Positions 34,001-46,400 of a stretch of 64,000 bases of DNA are shown here, in pieces (positions within the stretch are counted from its first letter, which is position 1; every line of letters starts with the position of its first letter). Origin of the DNA: Undaria pinnatifida (taxonomy: Eukaryota > Sar > Phaeophyceae > Laminariales > Alariaceae). The stretch is taken from NCBI GenBank assembly GCA_012845835.1, contig JABAKD010000016.1, positions 8,019,919-8,083,918 on the forward strand, given 5' to 3'. The position numbers and the translations under genes are program-made. Under the pieces are notes generated by a model. It did not search any database. It was not told the origin of the DNA and was given only the letters and a program-made list of their open reading frames with translations.

Positions 34001-36639
34001 GGGGGCGTGGCCTGTGGCGTCGAAGTGAGAACAAGAAGGAGGAGAGGGGAAGCTGTTAGTGGTGAGCATGGTTGGTGTGTGATGCGAAGCGGTACGATGT
34101 AGACGAAGGCGGAGCGTAGGTAATAGGAGACAAGTCGGTAGGTGGGTCGGTCGGCACGTAAATCGGTCGGTTGCAGCATACATCCCCCCCGCAAGACGGT
34201 GTACGTACTCAGTGGCGGCGGCGTGAAACGGAGCACTTCCCCCAGATACACGACGAAAAAAAAACAGTAAAACGGCAGCAATACCGGCAGCGGTATGTTA
34301 GCAACATCAACAGCAACGACCAAATATTCAAATGAGAACACACGGAAAGCAGCACACCGCGCGAGTGTATTTGAAACTGGGCCTTGCGCGAGGCCTAAAA
34401 AAATGCACCGAGCGAGTGCAGTACCACACTCTCCCCAAACAATAAGGGCAGAGCCGGTTTTACTTCCCCCCCCTCCCCCCCACCCTGTCACAAAACGCTC
34501 CGAAATCTCGACGAAACGACAACAACCGCAAAATCTGATGCACAAGGTACCCAGCCCGTTACTAACGACACCAACTGTACAAGACAACGCGGTCTGGTTT
34601 CTTCCTTCACCTCCTGCAACTTCGGATTCATCGCCCTCGTCCACGCCGCCGGGCGTTGAAGCCCCTTCGTTCTTACGAGACACTGCTGCTTCGGCTTTAG
34701 AGATTAGAGAAGCACCCTTGCCAGGCGCAGCACTAGCGAGCGTCGGTCGCACGTATCCGTACTGCAAAAATACGGAGGCGTGCATGTAGGAAGAGGGGAA
34801 AGGGGAGAAATAATAGGTGTGTGTGGGGGGGTATTGCTTTCGTCTGAGCGCAAGGCACGTCGGGGTATCACACGAACGGTACGGTGCACAGACATTACAT
34901 TACGAGAGGTAGGAGCGTTATATTTCTGTTTTTCAAATGTTCAAGAAATTACCGGCACCGTTTCCTCACCGCCGAAAGCCTCTCCTCGAGATCCGCGAAT
35001 GCCAGCTGGTTGTACTCCGCGAGCGCGTGGTACTTTTCGGATACCTGAGGGTTAGACGTGGGGAGAGGGGAGGGTGTCGCGCAAAATGGCGCGCACCGAA
35101 GACGGATGGCGTGAAGAAAGAAAAGGTTGGTGCGTACCAGGTACCAGGTATGATTTTGTTTTGTTGTAATTAATAGTGTGCATTTGCGCGCAGGGCATGT
35201 CCCAGGTTTTGGCCAACGGCACAACTGCAACGTAAAAATTGCCACATCTACTCCGCAACTGCTGTTAATACTGCTATTGATGTACCCGGTGTTTTTTTTT
35301 TTTTTTTTTTTTTTTATCCTCCGGCGGATGGGGAAAAATAAAGCTTTAGCTCACCACACTTCCACGTATTTTCATACGCGTCGTGTGTCGATTTAACTCA
35401 GTTGCTTTCGCAGCCCAACGCTAGCTGGCGCACCCTTCGAGTCCCATTGTAGGTATAGCGTGAGCCGGTGGTTTTTACGTTTTTACCACTACTGCTGTCC
35501 CACGACAGTACAATTAGTATCGATAATATTACCACTATTAATAGTAATATCTTACGAGACCCATACGAAGCTTTCTGCACCTCATCGATTGGCTTCTCGG
35601 CTTGCACCAGGGCCTCTGCACCACTTAAGGCCTTGTCCTGCTCGGCGACTTCCTCGATCAGCTCTTTCGTCGTCACCTCCGGGCTTTGAGACTCCAGCGC
35701 TGCGCACAACGGTTAACGTTCACAGCTAAAGGGTTGAAGCTCAGCACTATGACAGCAGTACCAGTATAATCAGCAGTGTTACACCGATGGTAGCAGTTGG
35801 CAGTAGCTGTAGCTGTAGCAGCAGAGCTATTGATACGAGCAGTTTGTATTCTTCGAAGTTTTCATTGATAGCAGTTTGTATATGGCAGCTACTATTAATA
35901 ATGGCATGCCAATAATAACAGCTACAGCTATTAACCTAGACTAGTCTAATATTATTAGTCTAGTCTAGACTAGACTAATATTACTAGTGTAGACTGGTGT
36001 TACGGTTTACAGCAGTACTCGTACAGGCAGAATATGATAGCAGCAGCAACAGCAGCGAGCGGCAATTGCAGCAGCAATAGCAGCACCAGCACCAGCAGCA
36101 ACAGCAGGAGCGCGGAACACGGCCGGACGCGTATACTCGTGACACTACGCATAGCTTCGTCGTCTATCACAACGTACGAGTGATACCGTGAGATCATATG
36201 GGGCGCAGTCAGGTGGAAGGGCTCTACTTCGAACAACTCTGTATGATATGTTCACTATTACTGCTGCTGTGAATCAAGAACAAGAAAACACATCACGTAC
36301 ACAGCAATAGTACAAGCAGATTCTTGCCGTTCATGTATCCCATCGATGTCGCAAGTTTTCCACCACCAGAAGGTGTTCAGCTCTACCCACAAGAAAGAGG
36401 CCGCTCTCACGAGAGCACTGCAATATCACAGGCGGGACGGAGCCTCCCAAGCCAAGCTAGGTGTACCCCTCACCGAGAGCACATCGTGCGCTTATTCCAC
36501 TTCCACACCGACCGTTAGCCCATTTCCCTTCCGCATTTCCATCAGCAGGGTCTTCGAGGACCCGCCGAAGCGCCCGCGCGTTCTTCTCCAGGCCGATCAC
36601 GAACGAACGGAAGTGACCGAAGGCCTCCGCATGCGACAT
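28032..36639 (-). CDS. SKA3: SKA3-like kinetochore protein
   Basis: Twelve minus-strand exons: 36513-36639 (ATG first), 35581-35699, 34970-35044, 34611-34761, 33725-34011, 32637-33226, 32078-32194, 31311-31431, 30852-31036, 29820-30462, 29149-29346 and 28032-28076. They total 2658 nt, or 885 aa plus a stop, and every phase agrees. Residues 1-107 form an N-terminal coiled coil (FRSFVIGLEKNARALRRVL, EKYHALAEYNQLAFADLEER) that runs into a YGY motif at 108-110, the position seen in SKA3. PTLADWEISE (244-253) resembles the SKA3 L-x-D-(F/W) motif. A long Gly/Ser/Ala-rich middle has many S/T-P sites. The last 85 residues (EEYAKAPTFITIQVSRGVLN to KGSRMYRIRG) fit the SKA microtubule-binding end. SKA couples kinetochores to microtubules. 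The last intron has a GC donor (gcaagt). The end of exon 4 is the least certain border. It is about twice the length of human SKA3. Confidence 0.65.
32220..32268. repeat. GGGA tandem tract
   Basis: About ten GGGA/GGAA units on the plus strand. Read on the minus strand they form an uninterrupted polypyrimidine tract immediately before the acceptor of SKA3-like exon 7 (32195-32196), so the simple repeat probably doubles as a splice signal. Confidence 0.75.
33577..33628 (-). repeat. degenerate copy of the dispersed core motif
   Basis: Contains CACGCAGCTTGCGAAGCTGA and ATCACAGCTGACA in the expected spacing. It lies between SKA3-like exons 5 and 6. Confidence 0.5.
35291..35316. repeat. poly-T run in a SKA3-like intron
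   Basis: A run of about 26 T between SKA3-like exons 2 and 3. On the minus strand this is an A run. It might be the tail of a degraded retroelement, but nothing upstream supports that. Confidence 0.7.
35938..35990. repeat. perfect palindrome in a SKA3-like intron
   Basis: Centred on TCTAGA at 35966/35967, the arms match perfectly for 15 bp on each side with no spacer (TTAGTCTAGTC and its complement). Imperfect pairing continues outward after a small indel. Confidence 0.8.
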
Positions 36640-37440
36640 GTCTCGTAGAAGAGGTAGGGCAACTCTCCCCAGGACACGCACGCACCCCAAAACCACTTGA
36701 GTTTGCCCGTGGCCGGCGAACAGAGGGGATTGTAATTTTAGAGGCGTTGTATATTGGGGAATTATAATTTCAACCCCCCCTGAAAAGCGATGAAATTTTG
36801 AAAATTTGGATTTCAGAGCTAAGATATCGGGTTGACGGTCTAGATTGACCCGTCAAAGCCTCCACAGGATCAAATATACTGTGTTTAGAATATGTATTAT
36901 TCAATAGGTGTCCGTCATGGTGAAAGAGTGCCGGCAAACGAAATGTTTGCAATTCCATCAAATTATTTCGTGAAAATGTTTTTTGTGAGTTCAATCGGGT
37001 GAATGGTCACTCAATCCTCAATGTTTTATTTGATGTAACAGGTGTGTCCAGTCTCTCAAAAACATTTTTTTTATAAAATCTTATTTTCGAGAACATGAGT
37101 CTGACACTGGCTTGACGTCACGCGCACAACCTTCAACCGCTTGCACGCGCTCCTGCAGCAATCGATTGGTCAAAACCGAAGTCGCGCGCCACACACCGCG
37201 TACCTCCGGAGGTCACACAGGTCCAAGCCCCAAACACTTCACGCTCGATATATTCAAGAACATCCACCCCGCACCTTTGCTGTCCAACTTCTGTGGGGTC
37301 TGCTTTTATGCGCTCACCCGCACGCATTGCACATCGCCAACCACCGTCACCACCATTCAAGCCAGCATCTCGAAGCTCGCCACGCACTTTATATCTAGCT
37401 CACACAAAAGGATCGAGCAAACGCAGCACAGAGAAGCAGC
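36640..37440. promoter_or_regulatory. divergent intergenic region (SKA3-like / binding-protein gene)
   Basis: The start codons of two divergently transcribed genes lie about 0.8 kb apart, so this region should hold both promoters. A TATA-like TTTATAT at 37388-37394 lies 46 bp before the plus-strand ATG, a plausible core promoter for that gene. No equivalent was identified for the SKA3-like gene. Confidence 0.45.
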
Positions 37441-40400
37441 ATGACGAGACAACAACAACAACGATGGGGCAAAGTCTTTACTACGACGGCAGTGGCACTC
37501 GCAAGCCTCATGCTGGCCGCGGATCTCTCAGTCCTGGCCCAAACCACTAGCGCCTCTACAACGGCAGAAGGCTGCGTTTCTGACTATAATGCGTCGGCCG
37601 GCATCGACTACTTCCCTGTCAAGGCCGAGATACAGTACGCGGAGACGTTCAGCGTCGAGTATGCCCTCGCGCACAAGGTGGTGACCATCGCGGACGTCGT
37701 GTACGTGCTCTACCAGTGCGGCACGCCCGAGCCGGATCTCTCAGCAGAGATGGACGTGCAGCTCTACGTCAGCGTGCCCGTGACTACTGTCGCTACGGGC
37801 ACACCGGACCACATCCCCAGAATCGAGGTAAGCGATACATTTGATATGTGCACTGCTGTTCTAGCTGGCGCTCGCCGCACGTCAAACCGCTTTTAAATTT
37901 GCGATTCGCGATAAAGGAGAAGAGGGTTGAAGTGTGGTGCACGCAGCAGTCAGCGCAATATGGGGGAGGGGCGTTGCTATCGACGTTGCTTTCGTGTCAC
38001 GTCTCCTTCTCGTCGTGCATGTGGGGTCCCTCTATGGGGGGTAAAGGGGTATCATCGTCATCTATCTGTAGGTTGGTCGCGTACGTATAAATCACGTGAC
38101 TTTTCTGTACTGGACACCATTTCCATCGTTCGATTCGACGCCCGTATACTTGAAACTTGTAACTCCCCAAGTTCGAAGTCATGCCTTGTGTTCCCATATA
38201 GTCTATATGCCTTGTGCCTTGGTTTATCAACGTCTGATGTGATTTGATTTGATACCAGCCGCAAGACAATCTGCAGTGCGAGATGGCCGTTTGTACTCGT
38301 ATGTATCACTGCTGTTGTTGACATACGGATCCAATCATGATGCTGGTGCGTTCGTTCGTGGATAAACAAACGAGACAGCGCAGGGCAGCCGCTACTACTC
38401 CTGATTTTACGCACCCCATCATATAGACTAGACTACAACACTTGAGATATAGGTACGGCGCACCTTCTACACTAGACTATTGAACGATTTTCAAAGCCGA
38501 TTATCTCCAAACCAAGTGAAAGGGGATCAGGGAGCACGCACTACGAGAACGATGGCTTCGGAAAGATGTCGAATCGATCCGAGGTTACCTACAGCACTCC
38601 ACAGCAGTCCCCCAATAGGCGGTCTGAATAAGCGCTATATCCCGATGTACTACGGAATTGTACACATGTACGCATAACCTGGAACGAAGAAGGCGACTTC
38701 CCCCAATAAGGCAGTCATGTTACCCTGGCACCTGACACACCACCGCCTTACCGGAGGACGGACCCCTGCTGTAGACGCATCGCTCGACGGTTCGCTATCT
38801 CCCCGTTGTCGAGAGGGTCAGCTTGGGAAACCGTCGGAGGGGAGTGTTTTTTGCGTGTTGTACGCCGGTAGGTAGTGGTGAGAATGACGAGATGACGGTT
38901 TGTTATTTTTTCACCGATAATAATACGGATCCAATAATTGATGGTGCTGGTGCGTTCGTGGATAAACAAACGAAAAAATGGAAGGCAGCTGCAGCAGGCG
39001 TATTCGCGTACTACTAATATTATAAAAAATGAAAATACACTCCAGCTGTGAGATCAAAGATTTTGTCGAAACTCATCTTCGCAAGCTGTGTGTGTCTGAT
39101 ACACCGATCGCGCGTATTACGGGTTGTGAATATTGTAGTTGACAAAGCCAGTAGTATCAGCATACGGTCTCACTACTATTTATACTATTTATGTTTCTGG
39201 TGGAGGCATGAATTGCGTCGGCTGTGATATATGCGTGTACCACCTTGGGTTGTGTGTGTTTTTCCCTGGGGTATTCCTCAGCTTCAGAGTGATTGGAGCC
39301 TGTCCTGTGACCACGGACTTGATTATGCGAGTTAATGTGAGAACAACATACTACTGCTGTGCTGCTGTGACCCCACAACACCCAAGACAACACGCACCCC
39401 CCCCCCCCCCTGGGACCCCCCTTGGACACATTTCAGAGTCAACTTTTTCCGAAACAACACACGAAAAAAAAAACACACTACGAATTAAAGAGACGAAAAT
39501 AGTGGCTTTGGTAAGATCTCGTCAAGATCAAGATCCCGTCGACATATTTCCATAGATGCATCGGTCGACGTTTGCACTTTCCTCGTTGTCGAGAACAGCA
39601 GTCTATCAAATCGTCCGAAGGGGGGGGGTGTTATCGTGAGTGGTATTTGGTGTGTATTACATGATGGGCCTACGAGAAGAAAACATTCAGAAACCTCATT
39701 TTTGGGGGGGCTTGGAGAAATTATGCTCGGCGGCGAGCGCCGTTCTCACTTTTATCCTACTGCTGTAGGTCGCAGGTGCACTTTCTACCGTCGCAAATTC
39801 ATATCTTGTCGTAGAGATTTGTATGAACGGCTCCCGTTCTAGAGATGTTGGATACCCTAAAGAGTACCTTGCTGTTCTGGTGAGACGGGCAAACCCGTTT
39901 CCCGCCAAGTAATCACTGCCGTCGACTCTCATCTTCTTGTACAAGCACACCTCTCGTTTGCCTCAATACAAAGGCAATTCCATCGTTTGCCCTTGCTTGA
40001 TTCCCCGTCGAAGCTTGCTTTAACTTGGGGTGTACTACTCGCGACAAAAGACAACAAGACAAGCTGTTGTTGTAGTCGTGAGTCGAACCCGGGTTGCCCA
40101 ACCCTCATCTAGTGTCGACGGCAGGACTCACTGCGTTTTTTTTTTTGTGTTACTCGTCCCATCCATTATCTTCCCACTTTTTTTTTCTCCTTCTCTCTGC
40201 CTTGACGTGAATCAGACCCGGGGTCACTAAGTCACTAAGCAGGCTCTTCTCCCCCCTCCCCACTGCGCGCCTTCATGTCTACCGCGCGAAGAATCCAGTG
40301 TTAAGATACGGCCTCGAAAGGCCTGTACATATCTGAATTGAGATAATTTGGCCGGGTTTTAGTATGATAAGGTTGGCGTTTCCTATTCGGAATAGTCAGG

Positions 40401-43400
40401 AAGTAGAACGGAGGCACGTGCCTCCATTCCCAGAAGCCATCCGGGGCTCTGGTGGAATCTAATAAAGCTACGTCTCTTATAAGGCTAAGAAAGTGACAAC
40501 TCTCCGAGGACCTGTTCAATTGGCAGACCTGCAGGGGACACTCTGTGTCCCCGCCCAATACCCTTACACCAGCACTTGCCTCCCTCGTTGACTCGCGTCT
40601 GTTATTAGTGGGGTATTAGTCTGTTTGACCAGTTGCAAAAGGTTAACTAGTAGCTTACCCAAACTAAGCCTTATAACTTATAACACTCTTCCCCCCTGAA
40701 ACGGCGGGATAGCAGGTCGGCCAGATATACGGGCGGACCTGTCAATATCCAAGCGGTTTCATTTCCTGGGGATACCCGGGACGAGTATTTTTCAAGTTCG
40801 ACATGTGGGGAAAGTCTGAAAAAGTTTGTTATCGTGGATGGTGGGGTTTGAACCCACGACCCAAAAAACCCATGGTCTGTTGACGACGCCATATGTCAAG
40901 GTATTCGTGGGGTATTTTATGACTAATTTTCAAGGACGTCAGCCGTGAGGTCGACTAATTTCAGGTCAATACTCATCTTTGCAAGCTGCGTTGTTGGTAC
41001 TCGTATAAAATATACTAAATGGGTGGTTTTTTATTGGTCCGTTTGACCACTTGCAAAAGGTTAACCAATAGCTTACCCAACCTAGCGTTATAACACGTCG
41101 AATTGTGTTCACCCACGCTGTGAACCGGTCTCGGCACTTTTTGGCTGCAGAAAAATTAGATCTCCATTATTACCGAAATATGAACCCCTGACTCCATCCT
41201 TCGTATTATTATAATAGTGCAATAGTGGTACAGAATAGCCCAACTATGATACTACTGTATGTAGTATGATGCACGCAGGGTTTCTTAGAGTAGGCATTTC
41301 TTGTTGGTGGCCCCAAGCGCCCAAGCTGACTACCGTATCAATACTACTTAGTGGCGCCCGTACCGCCATCATCGCCCCCGTGACAAATGCAGAAAAGAAC
41401 CTGAGAAAAAAAGCAAGCAACAATACAGCAATAAAGTCGATGACAACACCCAGCCGGCGTCGGGCCAGCACCCAGACCGGGTTCCGCATGCAACTGTTGA
41501 GGAATTAGTGGGGTATTAGTCCGTTTGACCACTTGCAAAGGTTAACCAATAGCTTACCCAAACTAAGCCTTATAACATTCTCCCCCCCTGAAACGGCGGG
41601 ATAGCAGGTCGGCCGGATATACGGGCGGACCTCTGTCAATATCCAAGCCGTTTCATTTCCTGGGGATACCAGGGAGAGTATTTTTCAAGTTCGACATGGG
41701 GAAAGTCTGAAAAGTTTATTATTGTGGATGGTGGGGTTCGAACCCACGACCCAAAAACCCATGGTCTGTCGACGACGCCATTTGTCAAGGAATTAGTGGG
41801 GTATTAGTCCGTTTGACCACTTGCAAAGGTTAACCAATAGCTTACCCAAACTAGGCCTTATAACACAACTACGAGGTAAAAAGCAGAAATTTCAGCAAAA
41901 AAGCTTAAATAGTTGTTCGTTAAAATCGACCCTCGGCAGCAGCAGCAGCAGCAGCAGTTCCCGGCGACAAACAAGAAAAAAAACAATCCGATACGTACCA
42001 ATCTTCTCGTTTCGCCGCTGGACGACGATGAGACAGGTATCGTACTCATCTGTCATGCGATGAGCTATTGAGAGGTCCCCCCAAATATGAAGCACGAAGC
42101 TCGAAACTCAAAACGCCATGACGCAGGATTGGTTTCCCTGAACGTGGAGAAAGTGTCCCCCCCCTCCCAAAGAAGAATGCCGCTCATAAAAGCCACATGA
42201 TCCAGGAATTCGATTTTCCCTAAAAACAGTGAAAACTTGGGCTGCTGATGGAAACACGAGATTAGAGACGCGTCAAGTATAAAAATCCAGCGTGTACAGC
42301 GCCTTTCGTGACTGACGGCATGAAAGATTAAGATTGAACGTACGGAATGTGGGGGTCGTGGGGCGATATTGATTATCACGATACAGGACACAGACAGACG
42401 TGTTTGGTTTTGATCGTGGGTATCTGGAGAAAATGGTTATGGTTGCACTCGCACTCGGGAGAGAAACAAGGACACAACGCGTGCTTGAAGAAGCGAAGCA
42501 TAAAACATGTTCTACTATCAATAGGTACAGCAGAGTGTAATAATCTGCTTGGTAATCGACTGGCGGAAGTTACTGCTGCTACGAGTACTGCTATTTATTT
42601 AATGAGTGAGACTCAACGGTGCAGCGGTGTGCAATTACATTGGCATGCGTCGGTCCCCGGTTCGCGAACGGTTCGCAAGTACATATCGTACGAGAATCTC
42701 GAGAAAAAACGGTTCTTGAAGTGTGGTATCAGCCCCTATGATGCAATATATAAAAAAAAACGGTTCTTGTACTGCTGTGGCAACAGTCCCTAAAATAGAA
42801 ATGCCGGCGTGCATATGTTCGAAACCCCCGCTTTCTACGTATTTGCTCAAGGGGATGATGGGTGATGATAGCGATCCATCCTTTACAGAAATTTATACGG
42901 TCAAGTCACATTTGCTCATATTGCGGTATTTCCGATATCATCGTATATAAGTTCGCACTATTAATAAAATCTGCGGTAACCAGAAGTATCGCCGAACCAC
43001 CCACCGGTAGGCTATGGATGACGAGTTATCACGTCATGTACATTAGGGGTGCCACCCGTTCGTGTCGGACCCGGGTACCCGGACGGGTCCTACCCGTTAC
43101 AGGGTTCGGGTCCGACCTAAAACCCGCCGAACCCGCCGGGTTTTTCGGGCCGGGTACCCGTTCAGCAACGTGTCCCCGTGGTCAGCATGCGTGACAATAA
43201 CCTCCAGAAGCCCTTCAAACACGCAGCCAATGATCCAGCGCAAAACTGGCACAATACCTAGAAGGTATTACGCACGCAGCTACGACGGCCATCTATGATC
43301 ATGAGTATCTCGGGCCGGGTACCCGGGTACCCGTTAACCAGGGTACCCGAGTACCCGTTTAGCAACGTGTCCCCGTGGTCACCATGCCTGACAATACCTC

Positions 43401-46400
43401 CAGACACTTTTCAAACACGAAATAAACGATCCAGTTCAACAAGCACAATGTGTTGAGGTTATTTGTGGGGTGTTAGTCCGTTTGACCACTTGCAAAAGGT
43501 CAACCAGTTGCCTACCCAAACTAAGCCTTATAACACTCTCCCCCACTGAAACTGCTCATTCAATCTAAAACGGAGGGAGGATCCTGCATTAGAACGCCTA
43601 GATTGGTGCGGTTTGACGCTTGTAGTTCTCTCTGCCAACTGCAATCGCGATGCGCCCTATCATCCACTTGTCAGGCCAGCTTGACGACCGTAGAGGGGAC
43701 CATATGTTGTCTGGGTACCGGGTACCCGGTGGACCCGGTTCCGATCCCCTGAAAAAGCCGGGTTGCCCGGTGGTGAGTCCGAGTCCGACCTCCAGAATTT
43801 GGCGAGTACCCGTTCGAGGCGGGTACCCGGCGGAAACCCGGGTACCTGTTCGTGGCAGGTACCCGGCGGGTGGCACCCCTAATGTACATCTATACGAGTA
43901 TCTTTTGTATGATTTTTATTTCCTAGTGACGCCAACTGCCAAAAGCGCTTAAATAGCGTGGGTAATCACAATTCGACGCGAGTCGACGAGGGACGAAAAT
44001 GCTGATTTTTTCTCGAGATAAGAAGGAAGGCGCGTACCGTAGTGGGGACGGGGGGGAAGAGCCTGCTTATTGGTCCCGGGTCTGAGTTACGTCTAGGGAG
44101 AGGTAGGGAATAGGATAAATGAAAAGTGCGAAGATGATAGATGGGATGAGAAGAAAAAAAAGTGAGCGTTAGAAGCATGAGGTGGCTTGGTGGCATTCTT
44201 TGCACTCGCAAGAACATGTTGCATTATTTTTCTTCAACTCCATATTGATAGAACCTGTCTTATGACTTGTGAGCAGAGGTAGGCACCGGATGGCATATGC
44301 TTTCGAAAAGCCGAAAACCGGATAGAAGGTGTTATTCTCAAAAACAAAAACCGATTCGACCGTTTTTTTTCGACCGGTTTTAACCGGGTAACCGAGCACC
44401 GGTTTAACCGGTTTTGATACGTAAAAGCATCCATAATGTTGAAAACCCTAGGTGGTTTGTATTTTCTTTGTACCCTTGTTGCGTACTCTCAAGTGCGTTG
44501 TTGGTTCTGTTCACAAATGCGACTCTTGAGATAGAATACCACGTATCGATGGCGGTCAACTGGAAATATGCTTTAACCGGTGTTGATGCGTTAACGCATC
44601 CGTAATATTGAAAACCGTGGGTGGTTTTCCTTTGATTTGCACCCTTGCTGCGTACTCTTGAGTGCTAGATTGGTTGTGTTCGCAAATGCGACTCTTCGAG
44701 ATAGAATACCACGTCTATTGATATTGATCAACTGCAAATCTATTATTTAGAAAATCACAACGTCAATTGTCAGTGAAACCACCCGCACACTCCACGCTAC
44801 CGAAGCTCCGCAAACCATCAGGGCTAGCGTCGTGCGACGAGTACGAGCAACAGTAGTATTGACGAAAGTTGCCATGCTAGTCTACCTGACACGACTTGAA
44901 AACCTCTGCAGGAACAAAATCACCCATCCCGCACAATGTAAACGAAGGCATGGACCGGTGGGTACAAGGGACCGGGGGGTACAAGGGAAGATTAAAAAAG
45001 GATGAGCTGCTGAGAACGCCCAGCAGCGTGGGTAGGCACAAGTCGACGCGAGTCGACGAGGGAAGAAAATGCTGAAATATTCTGGAAGTATTCCCACGAT
45101 AAAAAAGAAGGAAGAAGAAGAAAGAAGGCGTACCGTGGTGGGGAGGGAGGAGGAGGGCCCGCTATGTGGCCCCGGATCTGAGTTGCTACTGGAAGAGAGC
45201 GCTAGAGTAATAATGCGAGGACAATAATGAAGAAAAAAGAAAAGAAAAAAAGAAGGCAAGACACATGTAAACACGGCTTTTGTCTGGATGGCTTTGAAGT
45301 GTGAACACTCCCGCGAGTTGAACTCAGTGATGCACATCATTGTTTGACATTTATAACCATTTTACCCCCGTGATGTCATCAGGGGGAACTTCGACCGGTA
45401 CGTTGTAGTATGGGTTAGGGTTACGAATCCTCTCAATACTCTATAACGCCTACGTCGGATATGGACCGAACTTTCTCACGACGTTCTGAACCTAGCTCAC
45501 GATCAGCTTTCATGGGCGAACAACCCAACCCTTGAGACGTACTACCGCCCCAGGATGTGATGATTGGCGTTAGTTAGGGGCATGGTTGAAAAAACGCGAT
45601 AATAATGTGGGACACCCGTCTGCTGCAACGTACGTATTGTCCTACGATGAAGTGAGCTAAGTTGACATCCTCTCTACAGCTGTGCGATGGCGACTCATGC
45701 AAGCACTTCAAGCTACTACAGCAGTATGAACGCCAAAACTGGATCCACCGACTTCCAGACTGTCACCCTACCTCCCCCACATTGCCTTGGTTATTGCTGC
45801 AGTAGTGTGTACATTCTAGAGTAGTAGGCATAACAGACGTTAGATCAACTCACTTTGACTGTCACGTTCAATAGCATGCCATGTACTGCAGGACGTTTTA
45901 GTGTTGTACATGGGTTATCCGGTTTCCCGATTTAACCGGTTGAACAGGTTAAACCGGTGTTTTTATCCGGTTTAACCGGCTGACCGAACCTCAAAAACCT
46001 CCAGCTTTTATATATATTATTTTTTAACCGACTAATTGCACACTCTTGCTGGGGTTTCCGAAAACCTCGTTTGCCCGTTTTTTTCGTTATGCGGTGCCCA
46101 TCTCTACTTGTGACCACAAAGTTGAGTATGACGATGTACGTATGTGCTGTGTAGGAACACCAGCATGATGAGCGCGCTCTATATTTATTCAGGGTGGTGT
46201 TCGGTAATCTACCCGTCGTTGTTTTCACCGCCCCGTCTGACGGTCCCGGTATTCCGCGGTTTACCGGCATATTCTCGTGGTACCGTCTACCGCCAAGGGC
46301 GTTACCGCCGAAAAATGAAATATCGTCTACCGTCAAGAAACTACCGTCAGACGCAATTACCGTTAGATTTATGTTTAACCGTTTACCGGCAAATAAATAC

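Noticed and set aside
43062-43298. Pro/Gly/Arg/Thr-rich frames in and around GGGTACCCG clusters
   Set aside because: They translate the subterminal repeats of hAT element 1.
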